DNA from: Tretioscincus oriximinensis
Taxonomy: Eukaryota > Chordata > Lepidosauria > Squamata > Gymnophthalmidae
Assembly: GCA_022410635.1 (NCBI GenBank)
Contig: JAJVDF010000046.1
Span: forward strand, 82,482 to 146,481
Length of the DNA stretch: 64,000 nt
Reading direction: 5' to 3'
Both the position numbers and the translations under genes were made by a program. The notes beneath the pieces were generated by a model, which worked only from the letters and a program-made list of their open reading frames with translations, searched no databases and was not told the DNA's origin. Shown in pieces: positions 24,542-36,962 of the stretch (positions are counted from its first letter, which is position 1; each line of letters begins with the position of its first letter).

Positions 24542-25525
24542 TCAGATATTGCACTACAGTATTCAACACTAGTGAGATAGCTTTTGTAGTGGAGTGTGTG
24601 GAGTTAAGTAACACTTAAAAGAATATGGACTTGCAATCCCTCACTTCCATTATGTATATAAAAAATAAAAGTACAGTTCCCATGGTTATTTGTGTGTGAG
24701 TGATTTGATAAGCATCATTACTCTTTTAAATAGATTTTTTTCTAAGCCCATCATGGGTGTGGAGGGGTTTAAAGGGTCAGACAAAAGTACTGTGCAGGCT
24801 TCTCGTCACTGAGGGTGGAGCCATTTAGGAAACTCATATTCTTCTTTGTGTGTGCCTTAAAAGGCTTTTAGTGCATTTCTACAAACAGTGTCATGCATGA
24901 AGAAAATGAATGCTCCTGTTTCATTGTTCACCTTTACTGCTCGAGGCATGCTATGCTTTATGCAAAACGTATTTGCTAAGTGCCTTGTAATTACTATTAC
25001 ATAAGTGGTGAAATTTTTACAATTATGGCATGTGCTATGAGAATATGCATTGTCTAAAGCTCTGTATTTAAAGTTAGAGAAGGAAAAACCTGTCATGGTA
25101 CAATCCAAATTATTATTAAGGTCATTGAGTATTTTCAACTTAATTAATAAATATGCCCATGGAAGAAATTACTTCTGTATCTCCCAGCCTTCACCAGTTT
25201 GTGAAAGAGGCAAGAAATTGCAAGTTATAATTTTATCATTTGATAGGAAACTGCCTGTTTTTTAAATCCAGAGTACATAGAACGTGGGGTTGCCAGAAAA
25301 CCAAGTACAGAACATGAAAACCAAAGTAAAAATTAGTCCGTCTCCCAAGATGTAGCTTGGGATGTGTTTTGACTCACCACAAACAAACTATTTCCAGGAC
25401 CATTGCTAGAGCCTGTTGGATAGCACAGTACTCCACGTATTGGGATGGGCCACTTAAAAGACTATTTTAAAATGGTCAGTGGCATGATTTTGTACCAGTG
25501 ATTTCTCCAAATGAATGACTTGCAT

Positions 25526-25675
25526 GTAGGGTTGCCATAATCCCAGAGTCCAAAACCANTGCCTCTCCCCTTGCTTAGATGCCTCTGCAAAAATTGTTGA
25601 CTTTCCTCTTTTCTGCCCAGAAAATACTTTAAAATACATATTGGCCAGGAATTCTGTGACATATGACAACCCTAC
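25526..25675. mobile_element. Small TIR element, GTAGGGTTGCCATA termini
   Basis: The left end GTAGGGTTGCCATA (25526-25539) and right end TATGACAACCCTAC (25662-25675) are inverted with one mismatch over 14 bp. The 150-bp interior is non-coding. A related left end appears at 62641. Confidence 0.65.
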
Positions 25676-26314
25676 TCTAGTAATTAGATGTGTTGTGACC
25701 AAGCAATATGGAACATGCAGAAGCTATCAGAATATCTTTCTTTGTAAAGCTATGTTGATACAAAATGGAAAGGGCAGTTCAGAGGTGCCTTAGAGAAAGC
25801 AGTGTGTAGCAATCATTTATTCTCTTCTGAAAATCATCTTTTCTATCATAGAAATGTTAATGAAACGAGAAGAACAGACTGGCGGTTGATGGATAAATAA
25901 AACCAGCTCAGAATCTTCTCTAAGCTTCTTCAAAATGTTTTTTTCCTCTGATCAAAGCCTAATTGTTGAAGAGGTAAACAATAGAACATCTTGATTACAG
26001 AGTGGTAAGCCATAAAAGGAGCCCTTTTAGTCACATCACTTTGCTTCATTGCTTCCATTCGGAATTATCAGATTCCTGTGGATCCTTGTTCTACATAGGT
26101 AATTCTGCTGTTGTGATCACTGAAAGTGAGTCCCAGCACAAATTGCTAGCAAGACATCGGTCTTCTAAAGCAAAGCATCTGTGAGAAAGCTGCATGATAA
26201 GCCAATATTCTAGCATTTGTTGCAGGCTACTGAACACAATAAAGTCAATGNTGAACAACTACCAGTCCATAATGTCTATGAAAGCATAGCAAAAATACTA
26301 CACCACAGAAGACC

Positions 26315-26690
26315 TAGTTATTGTTATTCACTTGTTCATTGTATCCAACTCTTGTGACCTCATGAGCCATCGCATGCCGGGACCTCTTGTTTTCTGCTGT
26401 CTCCTGATGTGCCCTCAAACTTAAGTTCATTTCTTTTACGCTATCGATTCATGCCATCTTCTGCTGCCAACATCTCTTTGTGCCTTCAGTATTTCTAAGC
26501 ATCAGAATCATTTCTAGTGATCCTGTTTTCTCCTTATGTGGTCAGTTTCTTTTTATGATATTTTGCTCCCAAACCCATCTGTAATTTTTAAAAATGAGGC
26601 TAAAGTATTTGAGATTCAGGTTTAATACACTCCATCCACTGAACAGTCAGGATTGTTTTCTTTTAGGATTGACAGAAAAACTAATACCCA
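26315..26690 (-). mobile_element. RTE/BovB LINE fragment
   Basis: Reads as antisense BovB: TATCCAACTCTTGTGACC, ATGAGCCATCGCATGCC, then a long decayed stretch to AAAGTATTTGAGATTCAGGT and TTTTAGGATTGACAG. Similar wording and order are familiar from BovB/Bov-SINE sequence. No open frame remains. Confidence 0.75.
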
Positions 26691-28600
26691 AATCTTACTC
26701 TGATTTTGCAATACTATTCCTATAACTTGTACATTAATGGTAAAATAAATTACTGTATTTAGTACTTAGGGAATATATATTCTGACTCTTGGTAGATGAA
26801 GTTCTTTTGCTTCATTTTTTTAGGATGTATTTAACTTTATTTATTTCATTTGTATTCAACTCTTCACCCAAGGTACCCAAACGTATCACAACATAGGAGA
26901 AGCGTTAAAATTTATTTAAAATATAATGCAAATAATGGATTTTTAAAAAATATTTAGTTATCTGCTGGTTGTATTACCAAACTATTTTTCATAGGCACTA
27001 TTTAAAGATATGTGTTAGTAAAATCTTTTGTGCNCATGTCATTTAGATCAATGGTTTTCCCCCTCCAGGTGGGGCTACCAAAAATTGCCGTGGGTAGAAT
27101 GTTGAGAATTCTTGTTCAGATACACCTGNATAACCACAGTTTGAGGACAACTATTTTAGATATTACTGGTCTGTGGATTCTATTTTTTTCCCCGTGGTTC
27201 TATAAAAACTGAAATTCATAAACAATTGGAAAACAGACAGGGCCTTCATCCTTGTTCTGTGTCAAAGAATATTGTTACAGACGAGTTCAATAAGCGCTTC
27301 ACTGTCTTATAATATAAAGCAAATTTATCAAATTAATGATTTGGATTGATATATATATGCATCCGGTAATTTGTCGTAACCCATCATAATACGTCATAAA
27401 CACCTTGCAGTGCAGTTGTGCTTTAATGTCCTTTCTCCTACTTTGCTTATATAACTCCATAAATGTACCCTTTACACATCTTTCACGTATCACAAACTTT
27501 AGGCAATAAACTTCATACAAAACCATTCATGAAGACAGTGATTCAGAAATACTGCTCATCAATACACAATTGCTATAAACGTCTCTAAACACAGTGCTCT
27601 TGCAGGGATAATTATTATGCTGTAGTTCCTGGTAGAAATACTCAAATGGAAATTCAGCATATTCCACAATTACCTTTTTGCATATCTTTTTATTGCTATT
27701 ATTGTGCAAGCTTTAATGTGGCTTAATTTATCTGCATTGCTACCCTTTCAAATCTGAAGACATGATAAAGATAGGCAGCTAGAGGATCATGTCTTTCTCA
27801 TAACCTTTGCTACCTCCTACGTAACAATAAAAACAGTCAAATGCTCTACAGCTGGAAATGGCCTAGCCAGTGGCACTGAGCCAGAGTCATTTCACTGTCA
27901 GTTTTTTTTTTTATAAAAAAAGCTTAATGATTAACAAATGGCTCCCCCCCCCCCTTTTTAAGAATCTCTTCTTTATGGCCTCCTTGCAGATAGTATCTTA
28001 ATAAGCAGCTTCTGATTCTTTGGTAAATAAATCCCACAAAGGAAGGAATGGTTATCTCGCCTGCTGACTTCATCAACTTTTGATGTAATGTGTAATTTTC
28101 TATAATTCGAGACCTCAAATGTAAAGCTCTGCAGTTAAGGTCTGTCAGGTTGGAAATGCTTTGCTTCTGATTGTGAAATGTCCCACGTTCAAAAGGAAAA
28201 CCTTTTCAAATTTGCTTTCTTAGTGTATTGTGAAAGGTTCGGCACTATCTTTACAAGTTACAGCAGAATTTAAAGGCTATTCTCAGAAGTTCTTTTGAAA
28301 GCTTCTTCCATAAGGAAAAGGAACATTCAGCATAACCTTTTATGAGGCAGATTTCTAACCGTTCCAGTCTTTGAATGTTTCCTGGATGTAATTGATTTTA
28401 AAATGGAAACATTTGCTATGACTTGCCTGAATAACTAGTTTGGTGGTGGTAGTAGTGGTGGTGGGTTTTGTGGTTGGTTGTTGGCCAACACAAAATAGGG
28501 TATAAGACATCTGTATGGCTCCATACTACTAGCACATAACACAAACTACCATAAGTAATGTTGCATTTTGGGCTCACCTCAATGGTAAGCTAACACTTGC

Positions 28601-28765
28601 CAGGCTTAGGTTAGAAGAAGAAGTAGACTGAAGAAGTAGACCTGTCTACGAAAGCTTATGCCAACCACTTTTCTCAAGTTAGTCTCAAAGTGCTGCTAGC
28701 TCCTTTGCTGGACTTTCTGCTAGACTAACACAGCTATTTCTCTGAAATTGACAGGCTTAGGTTAG
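28601..28765 (+). mobile_element. Hammerhead-like retroposon, complete insertion with 14-bp target duplication
   Basis: A 137-bp insert (28615-28751) sits between perfect direct repeats CAGGCTTAGGTTAG (28601-28614 and 28752-28765). From left to right: CTGAAGA (28628-28634), one A, stem GTAGA-CCTG-TCTAC (28636-28649), GAAA (28650-28653), and AGC-TTAT-GCC, the order of a hammerhead ribozyme core. The 3' part ends ACTAACACAGCTATTTCTCTGAAA-type sequence, shared with the copy at 10164. Confidence 0.85.
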
Positions 28766-29099
28766 GCTTCATTAGGTTAGACTATATATCAAGAAATGGC
28801 AACATGTTCTGTTTGCCTCGTGTTTGTTTTATAGTCAGTATGGGCCCTTCCAGAAACTTCAAAGATCCACAAAACATTTGTAAAAGTACTTCCTTTATCA
28901 TCTTGGATTTACAGGTTCAACCAAGCCCAAACTAACTTTTCCATAACCTAAGCTATTTCTGTGATGATGTAATTCAGTGTGATAAAAACCGAGCCCTGGT
29001 AAATGTGCACGGGCATGTTTCTACTGTAGTTTTGTTACTTACAATAGTGATCTTTAACAGATGTCTTCAAAATGCCTTAGACTTCAATTGAGAAGTATA

Positions 29100-29330
29100 A
29101 GAATGTTGGAAATGTCCTGCTGTATTGGACTGTAGTCCATCTAGTCCAGCAGTCTGTTCCCACAGTGGCATAGTCGAATGAGAACACTGCTTTCTCTTGC
29201 TCATAGTCCCCCAGCAGCTGCCTATTAGAAGCGTACTTCCTCTTAAACTAGTGGAAGTTGCATGACTAAAGGCTTGTTCGTGATGGGTATCTGAAGCATT
29301 AAGTTGTGATGCTGGCCTCATATTGCAAGT
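29100..29330 (-). mobile_element. CR1/L2-like LINE 3' UTR fragment
   Basis: Contains GTCCATCTAGTCCAGCAGTC, CCCACAGTGGC and the CCCAGCAGCTGCC block in antisense order of the family's 3' UTR. It is a somewhat different subfamily from the copies at 12140 and 49685. Confidence 0.68.
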
Positions 29331-31794
29331 TCTGTAATGCAGAGAAACGTTGTGGGCTGGCAGACAAAAGGCAAGAGAACCGCAAATGAGGTATACAACT
29401 AAGTTAAGTAGATTCTCCAGGCTTGCATTCTCTGAAAGATAAACATCTTAAACTATTGCTTTTGGGGAACAAACTGAATCTTCCTCATCAATTTTGTTTT
29501 ACGTATTAATTTTCCTTTCCAAATCTGTCCCTCCATCACTATGTTCATGCAATAAAAAATGATATAATATGATCCTCTTCAATTCACTGATCAAGGCTGA
29601 GGCTATATCTATCCAACGTGACAGTGTTCACGTTGGTTCTCAACCAACAGAGAGCAGGTGCATTTTAGCAAGAAGATACAAATAGTTGCAGATGATTCAA
29701 GCAGAACGCCTAACCACACAAAGCAGAGAAAAAGGCATAAAATTCCCAGAGTTCCTAGCCAATTTAACCAAGGGGTGGGAAGAAGGTTTCCTTTCTGACC
29801 CAAAGCCTGTTGATCAGTTAGATCCCATCCAGTGACTCATCCCAAAGGAACATTTAATTGGGCACTTCTTCAAGAATCCTATCACCAGTTATGGCACAAT
29901 CATTGTTCCTTGTTTTGGAAAATTCCAGTTCTACAGTACTAACAGCACATCTTTTTAGTATCCCATCTTCTCGGAATTTTGTCTTGGCAACTATTGTGTC
30001 CAAGGTAAAAAAAAGGTCAACCTGCTTAATTTGCTGGAGCTGTGTTGTTCTGCAGTTTGTTAATACAATGCCCACGCTAAAAATACCTATGTTACAGTTT
30101 AACCACAATTTCCTTTTTAACTAAGAACAGCGATCAGCAGCAACTTCAAAATTCTACAGCTTGTTCATGGAGTCTGTATCTAATTGACTGGTTTCAGATT
30201 TTTTGCCAAAGTACAATTTAGTCAGACACTACAAATAAAATCATCTTAAACAAAACAGTCTGTGGAAGGAAGGAATATTTTTTTACATGGCAAAGCACGT
30301 GATTTATGCACACAGACTCTTTATACGTGTACAAAAACTTGTGCATGCTTTTGTGTGTGTGTGTAGTCACACAAAAGGAAAGTAGCCAAATGCAGTGGCC
30401 ATGCAGTTTATGTTCCACTAAGGGCGATAGAATTGCATTACAAATGATGGAAGCTACTAGAAATCTTCATCCTAACAACGCTTGTTCAATTTCTTGCGTT
30501 TCTATATGAACTTGTATAATAGGTTTTGAAGTAGTGAATATGAGTTCTAAGCAAGCTGTTACCAATCAGTGCTTTCATATTATCTCAGTGGTGCTTAGGA
30601 TTTGTGTGATAGGTTTGATAAACTCAAAGGCTTCATAGAATTGTTTCACTTACCACTATCTGTTACAGAAGATAAGCGAACCTCTTATGGGGCAACCGAG
30701 TTTTCCGCTTGCAGCCATGAGGATTTTGCCTGGGCTTGCTTCAGAAATCGCACCAAAAATTGGCAATTTTTAGACCTTGCCTGTTCTGCTGCATCTGTCC
30801 CAATTCACTCATTTACATGGAGGAGATAATTCTCTGTGACAGCAGCCTTGGAATACTTTTTACCAACAGATTGGTAAAAACAGCTTCTTGTAATGGGTTG
30901 CAGACACCCAAGGACTGTGCTAAAAAGATTTGAATAGCCTGTCTTATGCTCACATTAGTGACAATCCAAGGGGCTTATTTAGATGCAACACAAATATTTG
31001 CAAGAATTACCTTATCCATGCCTTAAAAACAGGCTTGTATGTTGGATTACATCTCTTAGTGGTGATAAAAAAGAGAACTGTTGCATTATTGTGGCCTTTA
31101 AAATTCACTTTTAAAAGACTTTCTTGTATAATTGCTTACCCTCAGCTTGGTGGGTAAATGTACTATCTGATGCAGGTTTTTGGTGACCTGGTTGTCAAAA
31201 AAGACAAATAAGTAGCATTATTGTATTTCTGCATTAGTTAGAGGGAGAGCTATATGCATGTGGAGTGGCTAGCTCATAATGTTTCAGTACCTAAAGATGA
31301 ACAAGTAAAAGTGTAAGTCCAGAAAGATTGGGCTTGCCTAATAATATCATAGAGACGCCTTTATCCTCTCACACATAAAATAACAACATTGAATAACTAG
31401 TATTCAGATTATTATTTTTATCCCAGTAGTAGGATCGTTTGTCTGCATAGATTAAAAATAAGTTAATGGTTGAAATTTAGTGCTTGAAATTTAGGATGGC
31501 ATCAATGTACTATTGTTGCTTTTATGATTATATAATATATTTGTAACACTTTTTTATTTTTGTGATTTAACAATTTTGTATGCTTTTTATGGTGGTGAAG
31601 ATACCTTTTATTATAAATTATCCTCAAAATCTTCTAAGGAGATTATAATAATAACACACTAAATAAAGTACAATAGCACAATGCATTACAGGCAATCTAT
31701 TCTTGGAAAACATTGCTTAATATGAAAATGCATTATATATGAGCAATATACTTAGGGGGAACCACAATCAAGAGTTTCAGTGACTTATATTGTA

Positions 31795-32110
31795 GCTGGC
31801 CAACCCCTATCAAAATTGCAGAAATAAAAGGAACATTTCATGCAAAAATAAACTCAGTAAAGGACAAAAATGGTAGGGCCTAACAGAAGTAGGTGGTACA
31901 ACTATACAGAAGAACTGTACAAGAAAGATCTTGCTATCACTAATAATCATGATAGTGTTGTTACTGACCTATAGTCAAACATCCCAGAGACCAAAGTCAT
32001 GTAGGCTTTATGAAGCAAAGCTAGTGCTGATGACAGAATTCTAACTGAATGCGTCAAAAGCTGTACCCACATGGCACCTGTTTATTCAAGAATTTCCTAA
32101 CAATCCAGTT
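31795..32110 (+). pseudogene. RTE/BovB LINE ORF2 fragment
   Basis: In frame from about 31808 it reads KGTFHAKI, then KDKNGR. After a frameshift come a TEELYKKDL-like segment and VVTDL, matching the region of BovB ORF2 just before the reverse transcriptase. Frameshifts and stops throughout. This is sense strand, opposite to the BovB piece at 26315. Confidence 0.72.
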
Positions 32111-32861
32111 TACCAGTTATACCTTTAAGGTATATTCAGACTTTTGCCATCATGTCAGCTCATGACATGTGAAATTTTCTGTGCACATAACACAGTCTTC
32201 CAGCAGCTATTTTGTTTGCTGGTTGTCAAGAGGAAGTGCAGTAGTCCCGCTTGTAAAATGCTGTTGGATAGTTTGCTGTCCATATCAGATTCTTTGCCTC
32301 TCGCAATTTTTCATCAGAACTATCCATACAACAAACCTTATATACTGATTCAGCAGTTGGTTTTGCAGGTAAACTGATAATCTGAATAATTGGCTTTAGA
32401 ACCTGAAATCTGTCAATTTATATAATAACTCAATGAGGCAAATGAAACACTAACGCAACATGCAAGTGTATTACTGTATTCTTTGCTTGTCAGGATCAAA
32501 GGAGCTGTCCTTATAACTTACAAGACATAACTATGTTTGGTAGTAGCATTTGGTGGCTTCAGAAATCATTGTTTCCCTTCCTTACGTGTAGAAATTGTGT
32601 TTACAATCTTCTAAATGCAAAATATGTATTCTGATTCAGAACAATAAACCTTTTGCTTCTTTTATCCTCCATCACCTCTTTGCTATTTAGCAGGGAACTG
32701 CTTGCACGTTCAATCCCTTCTGGTTTCCCAAACTTCTCTTAACTTTCCCTCCTGTGTTTTTTCCTCCNCTTGATGATCCTCTCTAGTTCAGACTAACAAA
32801 TCACTTTGAAGTAATCTCCTATCTTTGGGATGGAGCTTTTGAGTATAAATAGTTATAAATG

Positions 32862-33420
32862 AACATAGAATCATAGAGTTGAAAGGGACCTCCAGGGCCA
32901 TTGAGTCCAACCCCCTGCTGAATGCAGGATTCATTAAACCATCCCAGATAGATGACTGTCCAGCCTCCGTTTGAAGACTTCCAGCGAAGACGAACTCACT
33001 ACCTCCTGTGGCAGCCTGTTCCACTGGTTTATCACCCTGACTGTTAGAAAGTTCTTTCTGATATCTAATCTAAACCTACTCCCCTGCAGTTTCATCCCTT
33101 TGTTTCCAGTCCTTCCATGTGCCAATGAGAATAATGCTGATCTCAGTCTTTTCTTATGCAGACTAAACATCTCTAGATCCTTTAACCATTCCTCATAGGA
33201 CATAGTTTCCATACCACACACCATCCTTGTAATTCTCTTTTGAACTTGCTCTAGTTTATCAATGTTCTTTTTAACCCCCCACCCCACCCCGAACTGAACA
33301 CAGTATTCCAAGTGTGGTATTACCATAATACTGTAGAGAGGAATAATTACTTCACGTGATCAAGGTTCTATGCTCCTCTTAATACACACTGTTGACTCAT
33401 GTTTAGTCTGTGATCTCTGA
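32862..33420 (-). pseudogene. CR1 LINE 3' end with reverse transcriptase C-terminal frame
   Basis: The antisense frame 33326-32934 is open for 130 codons. It reads VIPHLEYCVQF, IDKLEQVQKRITRMVCG, FSLHKKRLRSALF and VRVINQWNRLPQEVV, typical of the C-terminal end of CR1-clade ORF2. The 3' terminus is the canonical CR1 form, antisense of AACTCTATGATTCTATG (32862-32885). 5' truncated, no initiator of its own. Confidence 0.9.
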
Positions 33421-33437
33421 TACGTTAACAGTATCTT

Positions 33438-33755
33438 GGGCTACATCCCTACCTGTCCATTTCCTCTGCTTTGCAAACACTTAAAAATGGTCCTATTTGG
33501 TCATCTGCCCCTATTTTACTTGCCATTCAGCTGCTGTCTGGTTTGAATGAGGAGCCCCAAAAGACATGCTGCACTTTCCTAACTACAGTCCCCAGAATTC
33601 CCTGTGAGTATTCCTATTTTTNCCAGGTAGTCCCTGTGCTCCAAGAGCCAATGAAATATTTACATTTGCATAAAAGCAGCTCCGGAGAGATTCTTTTCCG
33701 GGACTTTCAAATGGGCGTACTGTCCACACAGAGGCTTGTGGAAATTTCATGATAT
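33438..33755 (-). mobile_element. hAT-like non-autonomous element, internally deleted copy
   Basis: Antisense to the element at 58079-58528: GGGCTACATCCCTACC matches its GGTGGGGATGCGGCC end, CTACAGTCCCCAGAATTCC matches GGAATTCTGGGGGTTGTAG, and CAAGAGCCAATGAAAT matches TTTCATTGGCTCTTG. The far end is poorly defined. Confidence 0.65.
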
Positions 33756-33799
33756 GAGGAGGATGTTTACTGCACTCTAAATACCTTTATAGTGCATTG

Positions 33800-33861
33800 A
33801 AGAGGGGTTAGACCCAGTGATCATGGAGGTCCCTTCCAACTTTGTGGTTCTGTGGTTCTAT
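33800..33861 (+). mobile_element. CR1 LINE 3' terminus, very short
   Basis: GAGGTCCCTTCCAACTTTG followed by TGGTTCTGTGGTTCTAT is the canonical CR1 3' end with its octamer tail. Opposite in orientation to the CR1 copy ending at 32862. Confidence 0.85.
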
Positions 33862-35514
33862 ATTTCTTATATGGGCCTGATTTGCACTTGACCTTCAAGG
33901 CCTGTTCTAGCCAGGAATGGCATGTGATCAGCAAGCCATTTAGACCACTTTTTCTGGAACAGAACAAAGCTAAGTGCAAATCAGACCATTTGTTCATTTG
34001 AAAGGTTTGCTTCTAGGGCGCACATAGTAAGCCTGTTTATAAATGTCTATCCTACAACACTTTATCATTATTTTTCTTATCTGCTTTTCTTTCAATTATT
34101 CTCAGATTCTATACTGTGTTTGCAGAGGTATTCAAACCACAATAAAGAGTAATACTGGAACAATTAATGTTTAATGTTTGTTTTGCTGTTTTCTGTTAGC
34201 AAGGTGTGGTTACTCAGTTAGATCAGGCTTCCCTTTGCGTCTCTGTGTCCCAGAGTCACACTTTATTCTGAAAATGTATCCTCAGACACTACTAGACCTG
34301 CATAGTTTAACCTGTCAAATGGCTGCTTAGTATTGCAACACCGCAGTAATACATAGCAGGGACTTGTTGTGTATAGAGAAATCAATGCATACAAAAGCCT
34401 ATTGGGTATTTTTTTTTCAAAGATACAAAATCAAACCTCCAAATGCTATCCTGTCTTGAACTCTAAAGACCTGAAACTCTGCATGTAGTATGAGAAGTCA
34501 AGAAGCATGCATCTTATTGTTATTTTATTTTATTACATTTTGATGCATTAATTTGATTTTTGTGATTTATAAAAATTTCTGATGATACTGATTACTGTGA
34601 TTTATGCGAAGCTAAGCCGTTTTGGTGGTATTGGTAACAAAATATATAGGGAAAGATGAAGGTTATTTTGGCAGGTATGAACTCATAACAAGTCAGCAGC
34701 TTATTGAAATTTATTACTGTTTTAGGATACATAAACATTTTATGGTCACAAAAAAGTGTTTATTTGCATTAGTCAGTCCTCAGATTCTTTTGGGGACATT
34801 ATAACACAGACAAATTAGAACAGTTTCAGAAATGATAATTGTGTGAAAATTAAGTCTACAAACAAACTTTGGATGAACTAAATTTTTTTAGCTCAGAAAA
34901 GAGAAAACTTGATAAATGGAAGGTACAGTAACATATTCCTAATAGAGTATCACAGGGGTGTCATCAAGGACTTACCTTTTGCCATGCTTGATCTAATAAA
35001 CTTTAGTTAAAAGGTAGTAAATGTGTATAATCATCTGAATAACCCTAATTATGGAATCAGTTGGCTATGATAATAATGGACTGTTTCACTGAGTTCTTCC
35101 AAGGTGAAAATTTATCGCTGAGCTTTTCACTGGGGCCTTGGTCAGACCTACCTATTTACTATGTAATGCAGAAAGAAAGAAAATAAATAAACAATTGTGT
35201 ATTGTTGCTGGTTAGACATATGCTGTTTGATTTACATGCAGTGCTCTAGTTCTAAATCCAGGTTTGCCTTCGGGCTTTTCTTATTAACATTTTATATAAT
35301 ACTAATATAAAACATTTATAAATTATATCTTTTAATGTAATTCTTGTCTTATTAATGGTTTAGCAATATGACACACAGTACAGTGGACCACTGCAGTTAA
35401 TGGAGCTGTATTCACACATGCAATGATGGGCACGTGGAAGAGGTTCCGTGATGTCTGTACTCTTTATATACTGGCAGGTGGCCTCAAATAAGGGTGCTGT
35501 AAAACCAGCGTGTT
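33862..35514. other. Unassigned intron sequence
   Basis: No repeat or coding signal recognised over 1.6 kb. Confidence 0.5.
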
Positions 35515-36962
35515 TCTCTACATAGAGTGGGATNAAGCAGTTTGAGGGTGTTCACCATCAAACAGAGGGTAGTAATAAATGGACAGTTCTCTGAGTGGAA
35601 AGAGGTAAGAAGTGGGGTANCCCAGGGGTCTGTACTGGGACCATTTCTTTTATTTAAATTTTTTTATTAAACACAAAGACAAAAATTACAACAAAGACAT
35701 CAAAGGCACACAGACAGAGAAAAAAACCCAGAACAACATCAACCATAAACTGACTTCCACTCCCCTCCCACCGAAGATCAGATTACAAAATGGACTCCAG
35801 TACATTATAAACATAGTCTTAATTGGAAGATGTGTTGAAATTAATAAAATATAATGGGACTGGCAATACCTGAAATACCAAAATGTATCAACTTANGCCA
35901 ATTTTGAACCCATTTAGGTTTAGTGGGAATGCCCTGAATAAAGCTTCTCTTCTCCCGAATCGCTTCTTGTAGGATGATCTTCATAATATAGTCAATTCAC
36001 CGATCTATTGTGATCTATTGAAATTGGGTGAGTGGGCATCAACGTGGCAGATGCACTTCAATTTAAGCAAATGCAAAGTCATGCACATTGGGGCAAAGAA
36101 CCCCAACTGCTCCTATCACCTGATGGGACCAAGCTTTCTGTAACTGAGCAAGAAAAGGATCTTGGGGTGTTGGTGGACAATTCAATGAGGGTGTCAACCC
36201 AGTGTGCAGCAGCAGCAAAAAAGGCAAATTCCATGTTGGGGATAATTAGGAAAGGAATAAAAAACAAGTCAGTGAATGTTGTTTTGCCTCTTTATAAATC
36301 TGGTGAGGCCACATTTGGAATACTTCGTTCAGTTCNGGTCACCACATCTCATGAGGGATATTNTGGAACTAGAGAAGGTGCAAAAAAGGGCAACAAGAAT
36401 GATCAAGGGTCTGGAGCACATCCCTTATGAAGTGAGGCTGCACCGTCTGGGCCTCTTCAGCCTCGAAAGGTGACGTTTGAGAGGTGATCTGATTGAAGTG
36501 TACAAAATCATGCATGGAACTGACAGGGTGAATAGAGAAAAATGTTTTCTCTGTCACACAACACTAGGACCAGAGGGCACTCCTTGAAATTGATGGGCAG
36601 AAAAGTGAGAACAGCCAAAGGAAAGTATTTTTTCACCCAGAGGGTCATCGTCCTGTGGAATTTACTTCCTGAAGAGGTTGTGGTAGCTAACAGCTTGGGT
36701 AGCTTCAAGACAGGACTAGACAAGTTCATGGACACCAAGGATATAAATGGTTACTAAGATGGATGTCTGGAAGTTGCCTCCATGATGGAGCAACAGGTAG
36801 TACTCCTGAAATACCATTTGCAGGGAGTCATGAACACGTGCATATTTTGCTTTCCTCTGTTCAGATTGCCCAAGTGCATTTGGTGGGCCTCTGTATGAGC
36901 CAAATGCTGGACTAGATGGGCTATGGCCTGATCCATTATGGCTCTTATGTTCTCATGTTCTT
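35515..36962 (+). pseudogene. CR1/L2-like LINE ORF2 C-terminus plus 3' UTR, interrupted
   Basis: The left piece (35515-35655) carries the reverse-transcriptase words GVPQGSV...GPFLF in degenerate form. The right piece (36003-36962) carries [86 protein letters not shown] and LWNLLPEEVVVANSLGSFK in changing frames. A 3' UTR follows, ending GGCTCTTATGTTCTCATG. Several frameshifts make it inactive. Confidence 0.88.
35655..36000 (-). mobile_element. L1 3' end inserted into the LINE
   Basis: Starts with antisense AATAAA-type tail sequence (TTTATTTAAATTTTTTTATT, about 35649-35668) and continues through an A-rich 3' UTR into GCTTCTCTTCTCCCGAATCG and TCTTGTAGGATGATCTTC, probably antisense L1 ORF2 end. 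It separates the two halves of a + strand LINE. The short duplication GATCTATTG (near 36002-36020) lies at its right border. Confidence 0.6.

Larger units (their letters stand above)
24542..28600. other. Unassigned intron sequence
   Basis: Outside the TIR element at 25526 and BovB at 26315. A possible LINE tail trace at 26835-26890 (TTCAACTCTTCACCCAAGGT), a C-run at 27947-27956 and a GGT-rich stretch at 28441-28485. Nothing else was recognised. Confidence 0.5.
28766..32861. other. Unassigned intron sequence
   Basis: Outside the LINE pieces at 29100 and 31795 no family or gene was recognised. Short opposed frames near 29854-30124 are mutual shadows. Confidence 0.5.

Noticed and set aside
32934..33326. 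130-codon frame as a separate gene
   Set aside because: It is the C-terminal end of a CR1 reverse transcriptase, 5' truncated, with the CR1 3' terminus right behind it.
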